Assembly (NCBI GenBank): GCA_001986395.2
Contig: MQVO02000014.1
Span: forward strand, 310,001-374,000
Length of the DNA stretch: 64,000 nt
Direction of reading: 5' to 3'
Source: Irpex lacteus
Taxonomy: Eukaryota > Basidiomycota > Agaricomycetes > Polyporales > Irpicaceae
The notes beneath the pieces were generated by a model. That model saw only the letters and a list, made by a program, of their open reading frames with translations. It did no database searches and was not told where the DNA came from. The translations under genes were made by a program, and so were the position numbers. Shown here piece by piece: positions 35,737-47,637 of this stretch (within the stretch, counting starts at the first letter, position 1; each line of letters begins with the position of its first letter).

Positions 35737-38289
35737 CTACTCAACGACCTCCTCCTCAATCTGCTCGATAACCTCATCGATCCAGACCTCAATCTCCTCC
35801 TTCTCTTCCGCTACCTCCTCCTTCTGCTTGGGAGCAGCCTTCTTACCACCCCTATCAGCAGCCAACTCCTCCTTCGCCCTAATACGCCACGCGTTCCACT
35901 CATCCACAAGACGCTTCCTCTGGGCGATGAGTTCAGCGCTGACGTTGCTCTCCTCGGCAGCATCTTCCTCGTCGAACGTTCTGCTGTACTCCTTGAGGTT
36001 ACGACGAATCTGGCGAAGCTGCTCCTTGGTGAGGAGCGTGCGCGGGCGAGGGCGCCAGAGGAACTGCTTAAAGCGGTCGAGAATGTGCTTCTCGAGCTCC
36101 TGGCCCTTGAAGTCCCAGATGGCGTAGCCGTTTTCGAGAGTGTGTCTCCACGCACTGGCGCTGGTGGCCAGGTAGCGGCCACTGGGATCCCACTCGGCGT
36201 CGGTCAACGCATAGTGGTCGGCCGTGCCCAAGTGCTGAACACTGGCGCCAGACTCCTTCTCTGTCTTCTCCACCGTGGTCTCACGGCGATCGTCGGTATT
36301 GAAGTCGAGGTCCCAGAACTCGAGTTCAGACTTGGTAGATGAACCGACAGTGGCAAGAACGACGTGACGACCGCGAGGTGACCATCGGATAGTGTTGCTT
36401 GTGCGTCCAGGGAGTGTACGGATGAGCTTGAAGTCGCCCTTGCTGCGGACGTGCTGGTAGAAGCTGACGTCAGTCTTGATGGTGATACCGGGGCCAGGGT
36501 TTCCGAGGTTGGGATCGTTGCTCGAGATGATCGCGAACCGTTCGCCCTTGGGCTCCCATGAGAAGTCGGTTACAGCATCTAGACAGCGATGTTTAAGAGG
36601 GCATTCCGGCGAGATAGCTGAGCTATGTACCTTTTAGTTCGACAACTTCCACTGGGAAGTCTTTCTCCCGTACACGGAAGATCTCGAGGTTACAGAAGAT
36701 TGACTTCTTGGTCTTTGTGTGTCGGTCGACCTTGACACAAAGGAAGTCGCCCTGGTTCTGCCAGTAGAGTTTACACTACGTTGCACATTTAGTTAGACGA
36801 TAATCCTTGTGCGATATATAACAGAACGTACCTCAGTGACATTGAACAGGTTCTTTTGTCGCATGATGGCACGGGTAGGGAAGTTGATAACCGTCACACG
36901 TGCCGGTCCGTTGGCTACCTCAGGAGTCCAGTATGCGAGCAGGTTCTCCTTCGGCTTCTTTCCTGCCTTCTCGGCCTTCTCAGCGTCGTCCCGGTCCTTG
37001 TCTCCAAGAGGGCACCATTCAAAGTCGACAACTCCCTCGATTTTGATACTCTTCTTGTCGTGCAGACGCATACTCGGTAGCTCGTACACACTGATCTGTG
37101 AGCCAGGAGTGACACGGCCAACAAACTTATCGTCAGCACTCCACTTCAGCGCTGGCCACTGCATTTGCCTCTTCGCGCCGTCCTCTGACTCAGGGAGCAG
37201 AGATGGGAAGGTACGGAGAAGGTTACCAGTCTTGATGTCCCAGACAGCGACGTTATTGCCCTCATCTTCTGGGGAGAAGAACTGAGGACCTTGCTGAGCG
37301 CCCTCCGGCACGATGATAGGATCGTGCGACCAGGTGACGAGGTAATTTTCGCAAGGTGAGAAGTCGATGAGTTTTACGAATGGGTGCGCGAATCGTTGTT
37401 GAGCCTCCCACGATTGGCCACCCCATAGTCGAACACCTTGACGATGTAGCGAGGCCAGGTAGGTTCCGAGTGGCGACCAAGAAACGTACAGGTCTGTCCA
37501 GCCCTAAAAGAAACTTGGTAATGTTCTGAGAGAGAAAGAGGGATAGAAGACCCACATTCCGTGCATGGGCAACCTCACACTGTGAGGGCTTCCCGTGCCA
37601 ATGAACCTCGACCTCCTCACCACGGTAAGTGACATACTGATCACGGCCTTGAGGATCACCCAGCCAAGCTCGGAGATGTTCCTGTATGATTATGAGCCTA
37701 GTTTCGGGTTTCCATATTCTTAGAGAACATACCTTGGGCTTGTATGGCTCGGGCTCGGGCTCAACCCATGTCTCGTCTAGATTCACATACTTTTCGACGT
37801 CGATGAAACGGTTAATGTAGAATGTGTGCCTTGCGTCGAAGGGGTGTCCGTTCATCGCGGCCAAGGCGTACGCAGCATCGTCCGCGTTTTTGAATTCCAT
37901 GAAGATAACTCTACGAATAATTTGTTGAGCGATTGAGGAAAACCAAGCGTATGTTCGCGAAGACCCCCACGTACCCTTTGCTCTTTCCAGTGGTGTCGTC
38001 CCATGGGACAAACATATCGTCAGGCTTGATGGGAGCTCCCTTCCTGCCAAACTCCTTCGAAATCCTCGCCAGCAGCTTCTCCAGCTTCGATCTGTCGATG
38101 ACTGGTACACCATCTACGACCAGAATGTTGTCGAGGCCTTCATCGTATTGTACCTTGTACCTGCGCATGAGGAGTCGTCAGTTATTGATATTTGCACGAG
38201 AAAGGTCCACCAAAGACGGACTTTGCTTCGATATCGGAGTAGTCAATTCCTTCGTCATCTTGAATGCCGTTTACACCGTCGATAGCCAT
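35737..38289 (-). CDS. PRT1: Translation initiation factor eIF3 subunit b (Prt1)
   Basis: Seven exons on the minus strand, 38289-38222, 38160-37975, 37910-37733, 37681-37556, 37503-36832, 36775-36631 and 36578-35737, sum to 739 codons. After [20 protein letters not shown] comes an RRM ([30 protein letters not shown]). The WD40 beta-propeller follows ([69 protein letters not shown]). The helical C-terminus [15 protein letters not shown] leads to an acidic end. eIF3b is the scaffold of eIF3 on the 40S subunit. The length matches the family (yeast Prt1 is about 760 residues). The first intron donor is gtccgt, which is weak. Confidence 0.96.
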
Positions 38290-38620
38290 GATGGGCAGCT
38301 TGCGGTGAGGAGGTCGTCGTGGGCGTTGATGAGCAAAGTTTTAGGCAGCGTACCATGATGGAAGCGCCCAATCTATCTGGTGCGCGGCCGCCTCGATCAA
38401 ATCTCAGTCACCTTTGACCGTGACCGTCTTTCACGTAGAAAAGCAGCTGCGAGCTATGCAGCGAAAGTAAATCGACCAATTATCTCAGGGAACGCTGCAT
38501 ATTCCAGTTGAACCTCTGCGTGTTGCAATAAAATTACATGACTTTCCAGCAACATGAGCAAGTTCTCTAAGTCAGCCCCAGAGGACGCAACGTCCACTGA
38601 TATCTGACGAGTATTACATC
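38290..38620. other. Intergenic spacer APT-eIF3b
   Basis: This is 330 bases forming the eIF3b upstream region (minus strand). No other feature was seen. Confidence 0.4.
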
Positions 38621-39721
38621 TTAGTCAGATGGTGGAATAACCTTCTCTAGCCACTTTTGCATGTCTTCCAGCTCCGCATCGTTCGCAGAGTGCACGAGTC
38701 CAGGGTAACTGTGGAATTCTAAGCCAGCCTTGCTCTCACCCTTTGCCTCTCCAATTCCCAGCTCACTTTCCAAAAATGCCTTGGATCTAACTGCAAACTG
38801 GTACTTGACCAAAGGATCGCTCTGACCGTGTCCCCAGAATATGGGGATTTTCTTCGCGTGGTCATTCAGCATCTAGTGCAGTGATCGGATCGCGTCCGTG
38901 TCAGCAAACCTCGCAAGTTCAGCTCTTAGATAGAAAAGGTGCTTACCGCCTTGAACTTCGTCCTAAGCGGCAGCCATCCGCTCATAATAATCAACCCGCC
39001 AAGCTTTCGCTCAGAAGTCAAACCCGTCAGAAGGCTCATCGCCGCTCCCTGACTGAATCCTCCGAGTACGATGCGGTCTGAGGGTATACCAGCATCGACT
39101 TCTGCCGTGATGAGCTGGTTGAGACTTCTAACAGTACGAAGCATCCCGGGTTCATCTTCTGTCTCGAAACCGAAACTTTCAATGTCAAACCTTAGAAGCC
39201 AAACTCAGTGACATGAGAGCTTCCGAGTTTAACAAGGTTGAGCCTACCAAGATGGCATGACCATGCCGCCATTGGCAGTCACTGGCATCTGAGGACTGTA
39301 GATGCATGGGATTAGCTATGATCAGTTGCTTGTATGTAGAACGTGAAGTCGATACGTACGCATGCGGAAGGACCCACTTGATATGTTGGAACGCAGGTGT
39401 ACTGCCCAACATCGTCGCGACGGGCTGCCAACCATATCCAGTGTCGCCAAGACCCTACACCCATGATATGAGAAGGTTGGTTCAATCCTACTAAAAGGTA
39501 CTCACATGGACGAAGATAACAGTGGCAGTATGTTTGGCGCGAGCCGCCACAGTGAGGAACTTGAGAGTTGATGCCATCGTGTCTTGAGTTTCAATGGTCG
39601 AAGTTGCTGGAGACGCTTGCGTCTCGTTCTGAGGTTGATTGTAGTACTTATAAACCTGTAACGCGGACCAGAGAACGAAAACACTCAGGAGGAGGAGTAA
39701 TCGGTACGTCGATGATCGCAT
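38621..39721 (-). CDS. APT1: Acyl-protein thioesterase / lysophospholipase with optional N-terminal membrane anchor
   Basis: Five exons (39721-39506, 39454-39360, 39295-39248, 39190-38947, 38872-38621) give 284 residues. The alpha/beta-hydrolase core is complete: VIFVHGLGDTGYGWQPV, KWVLPHAPQMPVTANGGMVMPSW, the nucleophile elbow VLGGFSQGAAMS (Ser), GHGQSDPLV (Asp) and PGLVHSANDAE (His). APT enzymes remove palmitate from proteins such as Ras. Relative to the usual family start (here Met49, MASTLKFLTVAARAKHTATV) this gene has 48 extra residues carrying a hydrophobic segment (YRLLLLLSVFVLWSALQVY). It resembles a signal anchor. Both ATGs are in the first exon, so two forms are possible. Confidence 0.92.
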
Positions 39722-40612
39722 TCAAGACGGAACTATCACGAGCGTCGACTCGCAGATGTCGACGTAAAGTGCAAATCCCCTTTTACATCTCACGAACTTT
39801 GCAAACTCAACGATAGGAACTTGAAGGGAATTGCATGAGGCTTCACACAGGGATTTCAGTCTTATGAGCGAAAATAAAGGGTAGAGTCATTAATTCTCAT
39901 TGAAAGTAAGAGCGTGAATGGTGTACGTAGGGAATATCTTCAAGCGTCGTCGTATTACTCGATACATGATGTAGAACGGGGAGAAGAATGGGTAAGATCA
40001 GCAGCGTAATGGTCCAAACTAATGGATTCGAGGGCGGAGTAAAAGTAGGAGAGAAAGGGAGAACACGAAACTAGTCAAAACAGCAGCATATGACGATGGG
40101 GAGCGGATTTGCAAGAACGACACGGATCGAACGAAGCACAGACCCTGAGGGGTAACGGGGGAATATGGGATTGAGAAGAGCGACAAGGAGACTACTGCAA
40201 ATATGACGGGATGTGGTAAAATGGGGTAATAATGGGATATCAGACTTTGATGACACTGGATTGGATTGCGGTAATGAAGCGTTGGGTTGCTGTGTGCTGA
40301 AGTAAATAGGTCAGGATAAAACATATGAAGCAGCCGTTAGAGAGACATCGTAAGGTAAAGTGTATGAAGGCGAAACGCCCAAGGGGAATCTTGAGAAATA
40401 AGACACTGTAGTGAATAGAGTTTGTCAGCTTTAGAATCGAAGATGGAGTAAAAGTAGGAGGGGGATAAAGACGAAAAGGAGGAGGCAGAAGAGTCCGACA
40501 AAATAGGGAACCAGGTAAATATGCGGCGAAAGAATAACAGACGCGATGTGATCATACGTTATAGTACATGTTGCACGGTTGAAGTGAGGATATGAAGTGG
40601 TCGAATGTTGAT
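39722..40612. other. Intergenic region downstream of the Whi3-like gene
   Basis: This is 0.9 kb, purine-rich on + (pyrimidine-rich on the coding minus strand), probably the long 3' UTR of the RRM gene and the promoter of the thioesterase. No gene is supported. Confidence 0.4.
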
Positions 40613-43600
40613 TTAGCCCACACGGCTCGCCTCTACATTGGCGTGGACCGGCGACAATGTGCGTGACAGATGCTCGGTGTTTGACTCGGCACTGGGCTGG
40701 TCGGGTATCGTTGATTGTGATGGTGAAATGCCGAAGGGAGAAAATGTAGATGAGGCGCCCGGAGGCAGGCCATAGCCCTGTGGCGTCGTTCTAGGGAAGA
40801 TAGACGAATTGGAGAGCGATGAGGCAAAAGACGGAGGGGATGTGAACCTCGGTGGCGGCGATGACATGTTGGTATAGAAATACGACGTCGTTGGCGACGT
40901 GACACCAGAACTGGCGGTATCGCGACGAGAAGAGCGGAAGCTTTCTAACTCGCCAGACGAGAACAGCGTCTGCACAGCACCGATAGACTGCTGTTGCTGC
41001 ATCGAACCGTTTCCGGTGGTGGGCGTGCGCACACCAAGAGGGTTCTTGCTGTAAGACAGGCGAATACCACCACCTCTGATCAGGCCGCCGAGGTTGTCGC
41101 CGTTGAGTTCGTTCAAGGCCTTGGAGGCATGAGCGACATCCTCGAACTACGAGAGTAGCATTGTCAACAAACCTAACAAATAGTAGATCATTAAGAACAT
41201 ACCTCGACGAAACACATCGGTCCGTTACTCTTGTGTCTGAAGCACAATTTGCGATAGCCAGGTCGGTGGCTAAACAAATCGCGCAGACGTTCTTCGAGAT
41301 ACGGCGAAGGAGAACCACCCGGAGAATTAGAAGCGGGTAAGTTACCGACATAGAGGGTATTGATCTGTGTCAAGAAGCGTGAGTCTCTTGTCATGAATGT
41401 TGATTGATATAATAGTGCTGTGTACTCACCGGTGGATTCTGATCGCCAGGGTTCCGTCCAGTGCTCGAACTCGTGCCGGATGACGGGGACGGAAGCTGAG
41501 GAGACAGAGTACCAGCGGCGGAGCTTGAGGGCTGTTCACCAGTGCTTACGGCTAGAGCACCGACGGCACGGCACAGCTCCTCTTCGTTGAACATTCCGCC
41601 AATGCTGGAGGTACTCGAGACAGATGCGGTTCCCCCAACCTGATTCTGCTCGATGTTCTGCTGATGGTCGAAAGCAGAGAACGTGCCAGGAAGAGCAGAC
41701 GAAGTTGAATCAGGAGAGAAGGCATCGCTCGGATTAGTGCTGCCGGAAGTCGATTGTGCGCCAGAGGGGGGACTGCTCGTCATGTCGCGGGTAGGACGGA
41801 ACTCGTGCGGGTCAGTGGAAGATGGACGCTGGATGGAACCTGCCGCGTTCATCTTCCTGGACATGGCACTAGCGCTCATGTCCCTGAGGCTTCCCCAAGG
41901 TCCACCGACATTATCTGCTTGAGAGCCGATGCTTTGCATCGACGACTGGGCAGAGAGACTGTGAAGCCTCGGTTCGCCGAGCATCCCGTTCGCTCCCATC
42001 GTACCGTTCTCAGCGGACAACAGCGAATTCGCACCCTGTCGAACCATCTGCTGAGGAACCGAGTGGAAAGCCTCGAACGCAGAATTGTTCTGACGAAGAC
42101 GTGCGGCTTCCTTCTCTTTTCGCTTCCTCTCACGCTCACGTTCGTCTTCCTCTGCGCGTTCGCGTGCACCTCTCGGACCGAAGTTGGCGATACCCATCGC
42201 AGACGGTTCCTCCACGAGCGTGCCTCGGCGCTGACCAAGGCCTGCGATACCCATAGCACCTAAGGCACCGAGTTCCTTCTCACGTTGCATGAACACCTCA
42301 CCGGCGGCAGTAGAGCCATTGATACCGGTAAGGCCGTTGATACCAGACCCCATAGCATCCGTCTGAACAGCCGAGCCTTGCAAGGATCCAACGCTGTTGC
42401 CCAATGGGCCCATTCCAGTAGGACCTCGCTTCGTGTGAAGATTCTTCTTCGCCATCTCTGCCTTAAGCACGGAGCCCTTCTCGAGGTCGACCCGACGGCC
42501 TTGCAAGACGTCGCGTGCCTCGAGCGCCTCCTGCCTCGTCCTGAACTTCGCGAAGCCAATGATCTGCTTCCTCGGAGGTTGGACAGTCTGAACGAAGTGA
42601 CCTTCGTCCATAAACGGCATCGAAGGAGCGGGCCACGACGAAGTTGTTCCATCGCGGCTGTCTACCACAACACCCCCTTGATTCACGGTGACGAGGTTGT
42701 AGGGATCGTTAGATCCTGCATGCATCGGCAGACCGTTGATACGAGGTCCTTGTGCCGAAACGAGACCGTTCGTCCCATACGAAGTAAGTTCCCTATTCGG
42801 GATCTTCAATGTAGCAGCTTCAAATCCGGAGGAGAACGTGAACATGTTCTGGAATTCCCGTTCCTGTTAAATGGATGTTCTGATTAGCGTCCGTTTTGAC
42901 AGGTCTGGCAGCTAGAAGACGATGCAGTGGAAACGGATAACGGCACACTTACCGACATATCATCTGGAAATCCAACTACAAAGATGGTAGAGATCTCCTC
43001 TTGAGGCTGCTGCTGCTGCGAACTACCATGCGGAGGCCCGTTGACCGCGGAGGTCGACGTCTGAGTCGGTCCGTTGGTACCAAAAGGGACTTGCGATTGC
43101 AAAGTGTTCTGGTGGGACAAAGCGTGCGTAAGGCCATTCAAGTGTGCCTGCATACCGGGGTGGTTCATGAGAGACGGCTGCGGCTCACGCTGCAAGAGGC
43201 CGTTCTGACCAACACCACCATTACCCATCATCCCGGGCGGCCTCATCTGCTGAGTGGGTGAGAGAGGATCCAACCCCAGACGATAAGCATCCATGGCGCT
43301 GAATGCTGGTTGCTTTGGCGGACCTGGAAGAGTCAGAGATGGTGCGGACTGTGAGGCGCCGAGGGGATAGTCATAACGGTGGTGAATAGATTCGTGAGGA
43401 GGCGGGGCAGCAGAGTTCGTTTGTTGATTCAGGGAGGCTGGATTAGAGATGTAGATATCCTGTTGGCCCGGAGGGTATGGCGGAGAAGTGGGATAATTGC
43501 TGGAGGTGTCGCGGATAGTGGAAGTGTTGTGTCGCGGGCGACCGTTGCTGGGAACAGGAAATGGGTTGAATGAGTTCCTGTGTGGCCCAGCAGAGTTGGG

Positions 43601-44092
43601 GAATCCGTTGGCACTAGTTTGTGAATTAAGAGCGCTGATATCGTGCTCCGATGGGTGTACAGATGCAAAATCGGGACCGAGTGGCGGATGAATACCGTTA
43701 TTTATGCTGTTATACATTTGATATGAATTGTTGGCGTTTTGAGGGCCGATCTGGGCGAACGAGTCCGAGTTGTGCGAAGGCGAGGTTAAGTAAGAGGGAA
43801 GCATGCTGCCTGAGCTGGGAGATTCCGGGCCAGAGCTCGGCTGTTGCTGCGACGGCAAGGAGGAGTGGTAAGGGACTGGGGGAGATCCGACAGCACTTGC
43901 GGACATGGACCCCATCGTATGCCTGGGCCCGTTGGGTCCTTCGGAATCGGAGGAGGAGTGAGGCTCTGCGTCAGCCTGAGCGTCGAGGCTGTCGAGGAGA
44001 GAACGATTGATATACTCCTCGTCTGCGTGCGATGGGGCAGAAGGGAAGGGAGCGGGACGACGAGATGCAATGGAGGACGCCAGGTTGGGCAA
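40613..44092 (-). CDS. Whi3/scw1-like RNA-binding protein with two RRM regions
   Basis: Four exons (44092-42953, 42863-41430, 41364-41203, 41146-40613) sum to 1,090 codons. The long Ser/Pro/Gln/Asn-rich N-terminus is followed by a first RRM split by the first intron ([14 protein letters not shown], then EREFQNMF, and after an insertion [20 protein letters not shown]). A second, canonical RRM lies across exons 2-4 ([54 protein letters not shown]). This order matches fission yeast scw1 and yeast Whi3, which bind mRNAs of cell-cycle and cell-wall genes and form condensates through Q/N-rich regions. The poly-Gln runs near residues 370 and 960 fit that behaviour. The name is by domain pattern. Confidence 0.88.
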
Positions 44093-45620
44093 ATGTATAT
44101 GAGAGCACAGAGGGGTTATGAGGTTGGATAGAGATTCAACGAGAGGCGAGCGAGAGTGGAGACGACTTCAGAGCATCAACAGCCAGAACGGCAACTTGCA
44201 GAGCGAAGGGTGGTATGCGAGGCGGTTGCCGGTTATAAATACAGACAGTGACAGACTAGAGCAGTTTGGATGCTGGTATTGTACGTGCTCGACGGCGTGC
44301 TGGATGCTGGTGGCGAAACGCGACGCGTGAGATTGGTTGCGGTTGAGGGTTCTGAATACGATGCGATGCAGTGAAAACGAGGGGGAGAGGATGATGAGGA
44401 CGAGTCAATGATGATATGGCAAACAGTGGGGACAGCGTCGGTGACAGCGAGGAGAGGGTCGCGCTCGCTGTGGCTGGCGATGAGCGGGGAGGGGACGATC
44501 GAGGTTGGTGATGAGGGAAGAAGCGGACTCAGCCGAATGCAGTTTCGGCGGAGCTCAACTTACAACGAACCAAACGGACCAGATTGCGCACAGACCATCT
44601 GGAGCAAATACGCACAAATAGCCTCACGTGACGGAAATGGCGGGACCCCGGTCAGCGCCCGGAAGCATTTTGGCATACGGCCGGCCGATGAGCGGGGTTC
44701 CTTCGTCATTGTCTTCCACGGCGGCGACGACGAGGACAAAGAAGCACTCACCGTTACTCACCTGCAGCCACCGCCTATTCCATTGTTCCTCCCAGTGTAT
44801 GCCTATAGCCCTCATCCTTTGTGCCCTGCCGCATGCGTTCGTCTGTGTATCAAACTGAATGCTTTATGTGCGCGTGTGCAGTTTTGAGATGATAGCAAGC
44901 TAGTGTCAACATCGACGCGACGACATCCAGAGAACAAAGCAAACATACCGTGCGCATACAGGCGGATTGAGTCGACGAACTTTGACGAAAAAATGCCAGA
45001 GAAGACGATGGCGAGAGTCAAGGAAGAGAAAGGGAAAGGGGTGTCTGGATAGGATGGGGCGTCCCACGCGAGTCGGGCAGCCTTTACTGTGATAATATGA
45101 TAAAAGGGCAAACATGGGACATCGCATTTCACTGCTACCTCGATGTCTGTCGTCAAGCCTTACTGCAGGGTTAATACAAGCTCACTGCGGCCGAAGGGGT
45201 CTAGCCCAGCTTACATACCCAGGTTACACACCATGCCAAGCTGTCACCGAACATTATTTTGTAATTCTAAAGATAATGTGTTCCTAAAGGCTAGCACTAT
45301 AAAACGATACAAGGCAGATACAGTACAAGAAGGTAATAAAAAGTCATGAAGAGAGTCGTCAAGAAACAAGACACGGTGCTGTATATACACACCAATTACT
45401 AGAGATTATCCCTTGCTGTATGCGCCCTATCTCACACGCCACCGTCGTGCCATAAGCCACAAAGGCCGCAGCGGAAAGCCGTCCAAACCGGTTGCAGAAC
45501 ATCCTACTCGGGTCTCAGAGATCAGCGTTCCCAATATGCAGCAAAGCAATACTCACAAGTCTCATAATATTAACGTACACCCGCCAAAATGAGAAGGCAT
45601 ACATTCGCCCCTCAGCTCAC
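44093..45620. other. Long upstream region of the Whi3-like gene
   Basis: This is 1.5 kb without a supported gene. The first 200 bases upstream of the ATG (minus strand) are pyrimidine-rich. Open frames such as 44408-44887 lack coding character. A long 5' leader or multi-element promoter is likely. Confidence 0.4.
44233..44240 (-). promoter_or_regulatory. TATA-like element upstream of the Whi3-like gene
   Basis: On the minus strand the sequence reads atttataa, about 140 bases before the start codon at 44092. It is a motif match only. Confidence 0.25.
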
Positions 45621-46031
45621 TCACTGATCCATCCACGGATCCCCGTTCCCACCAAACACCACTCGCCAACCTCGCCACGGTCTCCGCTGAATCTCAACCT
45701 CCATGCCGAATATGAGACTGGCAGCGGACAGGATGACGAACGCCCAGAACAGCGCGCCGATGAAACGCCATCGCGCACGAGCGACCGCTTCAGCGACAGA
45801 GTACGACGAGCGTGGGTCGTAATATGGAAGAACATGGCTCTGCTGTGCTAACAAGGGCGTTGGACCGTAGTAATTGTCGCCATGATATGGGGAGGAAGGG
45901 CGAAGCTGTGGAGGTGGCTGCGGTCTCGACGATGAGGAGGCCGACTGTTCAGATGGGTCGAGCTCAGCGTAAGCCGGCGGTGGTGAAGGTGGTTTCTGTG
46001 AGGGCCCTTTAGTGTTTGGTGTTTCTACCAT
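45621..46031 (-). CDS. Small single-pass membrane protein
   Basis: This is a single exon of 136 residues starting MVETPNTKGPSQKPPSPPPA. The frame is open further upstream, but the upstream Met lies in non-typical sequence, so the Pro-rich start was preferred. The first 90 residues are Pro/Ser/Tyr-rich with PPPAY and PYY motifs. One transmembrane helix follows (RWRFIGALFWAFVILSAASL), then a short Trp/Arg-rich tail (RRPWRGWRVVFGGNGDPW). Tail-anchored or type II topology is possible. I do not recognise the family. Similar Pro-rich small membrane proteins are, as far as I recall, common and unnamed in Agaricomycetes. Confidence 0.65.
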   Translation of the reverse strand: MVETPNTKGPSQKPPSPPPAYAELDPSEQSASSSSRPQPPPQLRPSSPYHGDNYYGPTPLLAQQSHVLPYYDPRSSYSVAEAVARARWRFIGALFWAFVILSAASLIFGMEVEIQRRPWRGWRVVFGGNGDPWMDQ

Positions 46032-47637
46032 GGCCAATCTCTGTGATCGTTGTCGTCCCGTTGTTAGCAAGCCGTAAGTGACGTTGTGGACGAAAGCAAA
46101 GCAGGGCGTCGTTTGGCGCGCATGAGTTTGATGGCCGAGCGACCCTAACCTTAATCTCGGGCTGAGGCCATACCTTGTCAATTGTATGCAGCATTTCAGA
46201 ACCAACCGTAGCGACACTTTCTGATACAGAGGGGGTATTTAATATTTAATAGCACGTGTATGTGGGTCTGCAGGAATTACATCCACACATGATCATCTCG
46301 CAAAGAGACACGAGAAATACTTATGATGGCATCTAACACCAACAAGCAAGCTCAAAACCGTCTCGCGAAGAGACACGAGGATCAAAAATTCAACGGCCAT
46401 GCAGCAGCCAAGGAGTAGTCTGAATCGAGTTACACGTGAGTGGACGAACCACTTGCGCGCGCCACGAATTGCACTAAAGGGCGGGAACATATGTCAGCCT
46501 GTACACAGAACTCAATTCTCCTCGTATGCCACGGTCTCCACAAGCTCGGTGCGCCGGTATTGCGGCTTAGCCGCAACAGCAGCGCGACAGGTATGCCCTG
46601 TACCGTAGCACGGGCATCCCATCTACCAGCTATGCTGGCTGCCTCTATTTCAAGAAGCAAACGTGATCTTATCACGTTGGACAGGGCCAAGTATTAGGTC
46701 AGCCCAAACCGCCCGTATGGGCGGTGTCTGCACGCTCGCCACAACCATTAGGGGCATACGCCGGCGTCGCACACCGTTCGGTGCGCTCGACCGCATATGC
46801 CACTAGATAGGAAGATCACTAGATAATGGCGAAGTGCCACCACCCAGCAATCCAGCCTACCCTTCGCAGCTGTGGACCCACATGGAGAATCCGGGCTCAT
46901 AAAGACTTCCAGTCCTCGGCCAGGAGAGGCGGAGTCCGGGCGATTTCAACTCATCGGAGGCTCGCAACGCCCCCGTCGGTTTCCTATACGGAAACAGTGA
47001 CACCGATAGAGAGTAAAAGAAATGGTACGTAGCAAGACACATATACACTGCCCGCATCCTGCGGCCAGTTTCAACAACATCTGGGCAACCCTCCCCAGTG
47101 GTAATGGCTGGCTGGGTCATTGGGCGTGGAGTATGTCCAACGAGCATCCATGAGTTGCGGATGGATGTTGAGATTTCTGGTATGCCGCTCGGTCGTTATA
47201 GACCGACTCCGTCTGGGAGTGATGAATAGGACTCAGACCTTAGCCCGCTCGCAAGTAGAGATGCGCGAGGCATCCTGTCCGTGGCAAGCATCGTGGCCTC
47301 AGAGCTGCTGCATGGTGGTTGGAGAGAGAAAGCGTATTCGATCGATGGAACTTTATACGTAAGATTGACAGTTGCCTAATGCGGGTGAATGGGTTTCCCT
47401 ATATGGCAGTCACACGGCTTTGTGGCGCACCTCGACTATATTCTCAAGCATAAGTACTGTGCTACGATACTGTCCGGAAACCATGGCTGTAATCTTATAC
47501 ATAAAAACTCTACATGTGTGTATAACCAAGGAGTATTAGTCTGGTGTAGTATTCGACGTCCCTGATAACCAAGCAAAGAGATCCTATGACACAGAGCGAT
47601 GGAAGGGTATATGGAATAGAGTAAAGTTAAATGCGCA
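46032..47637. other. Intergenic region of 1.6 kb without recognised gene
   Basis: This holds the promoter of the small membrane protein, a direct repeat (46296-46314 and 46361-46379), GC-rich short hairpin-like sequence (ccgcccgtatgggcgg near 46710) and several overlapping short frames on both strands with no recognisable product. It may contain remnants of an old element, but I see no transposase motif. Confidence 0.35.
46296..46379. repeat. Short direct repeat, two copies 65 bp apart
   Basis: The 19-base word tctcgc(a/g)aagagacacgag occurs at 46296-46314 and 46361-46379 with one mismatch. The word is itself partly palindromic (ctcg..cgag). Its role is unknown. Confidence 0.6.

Noticed and set aside
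46380..47400. Possible transposon or retroelement remnant in the gap before the coiled-coil gene
   Set aside because: Overlapping short frames on both strands, but no transposase, reverse transcriptase or terminal repeats recognised.
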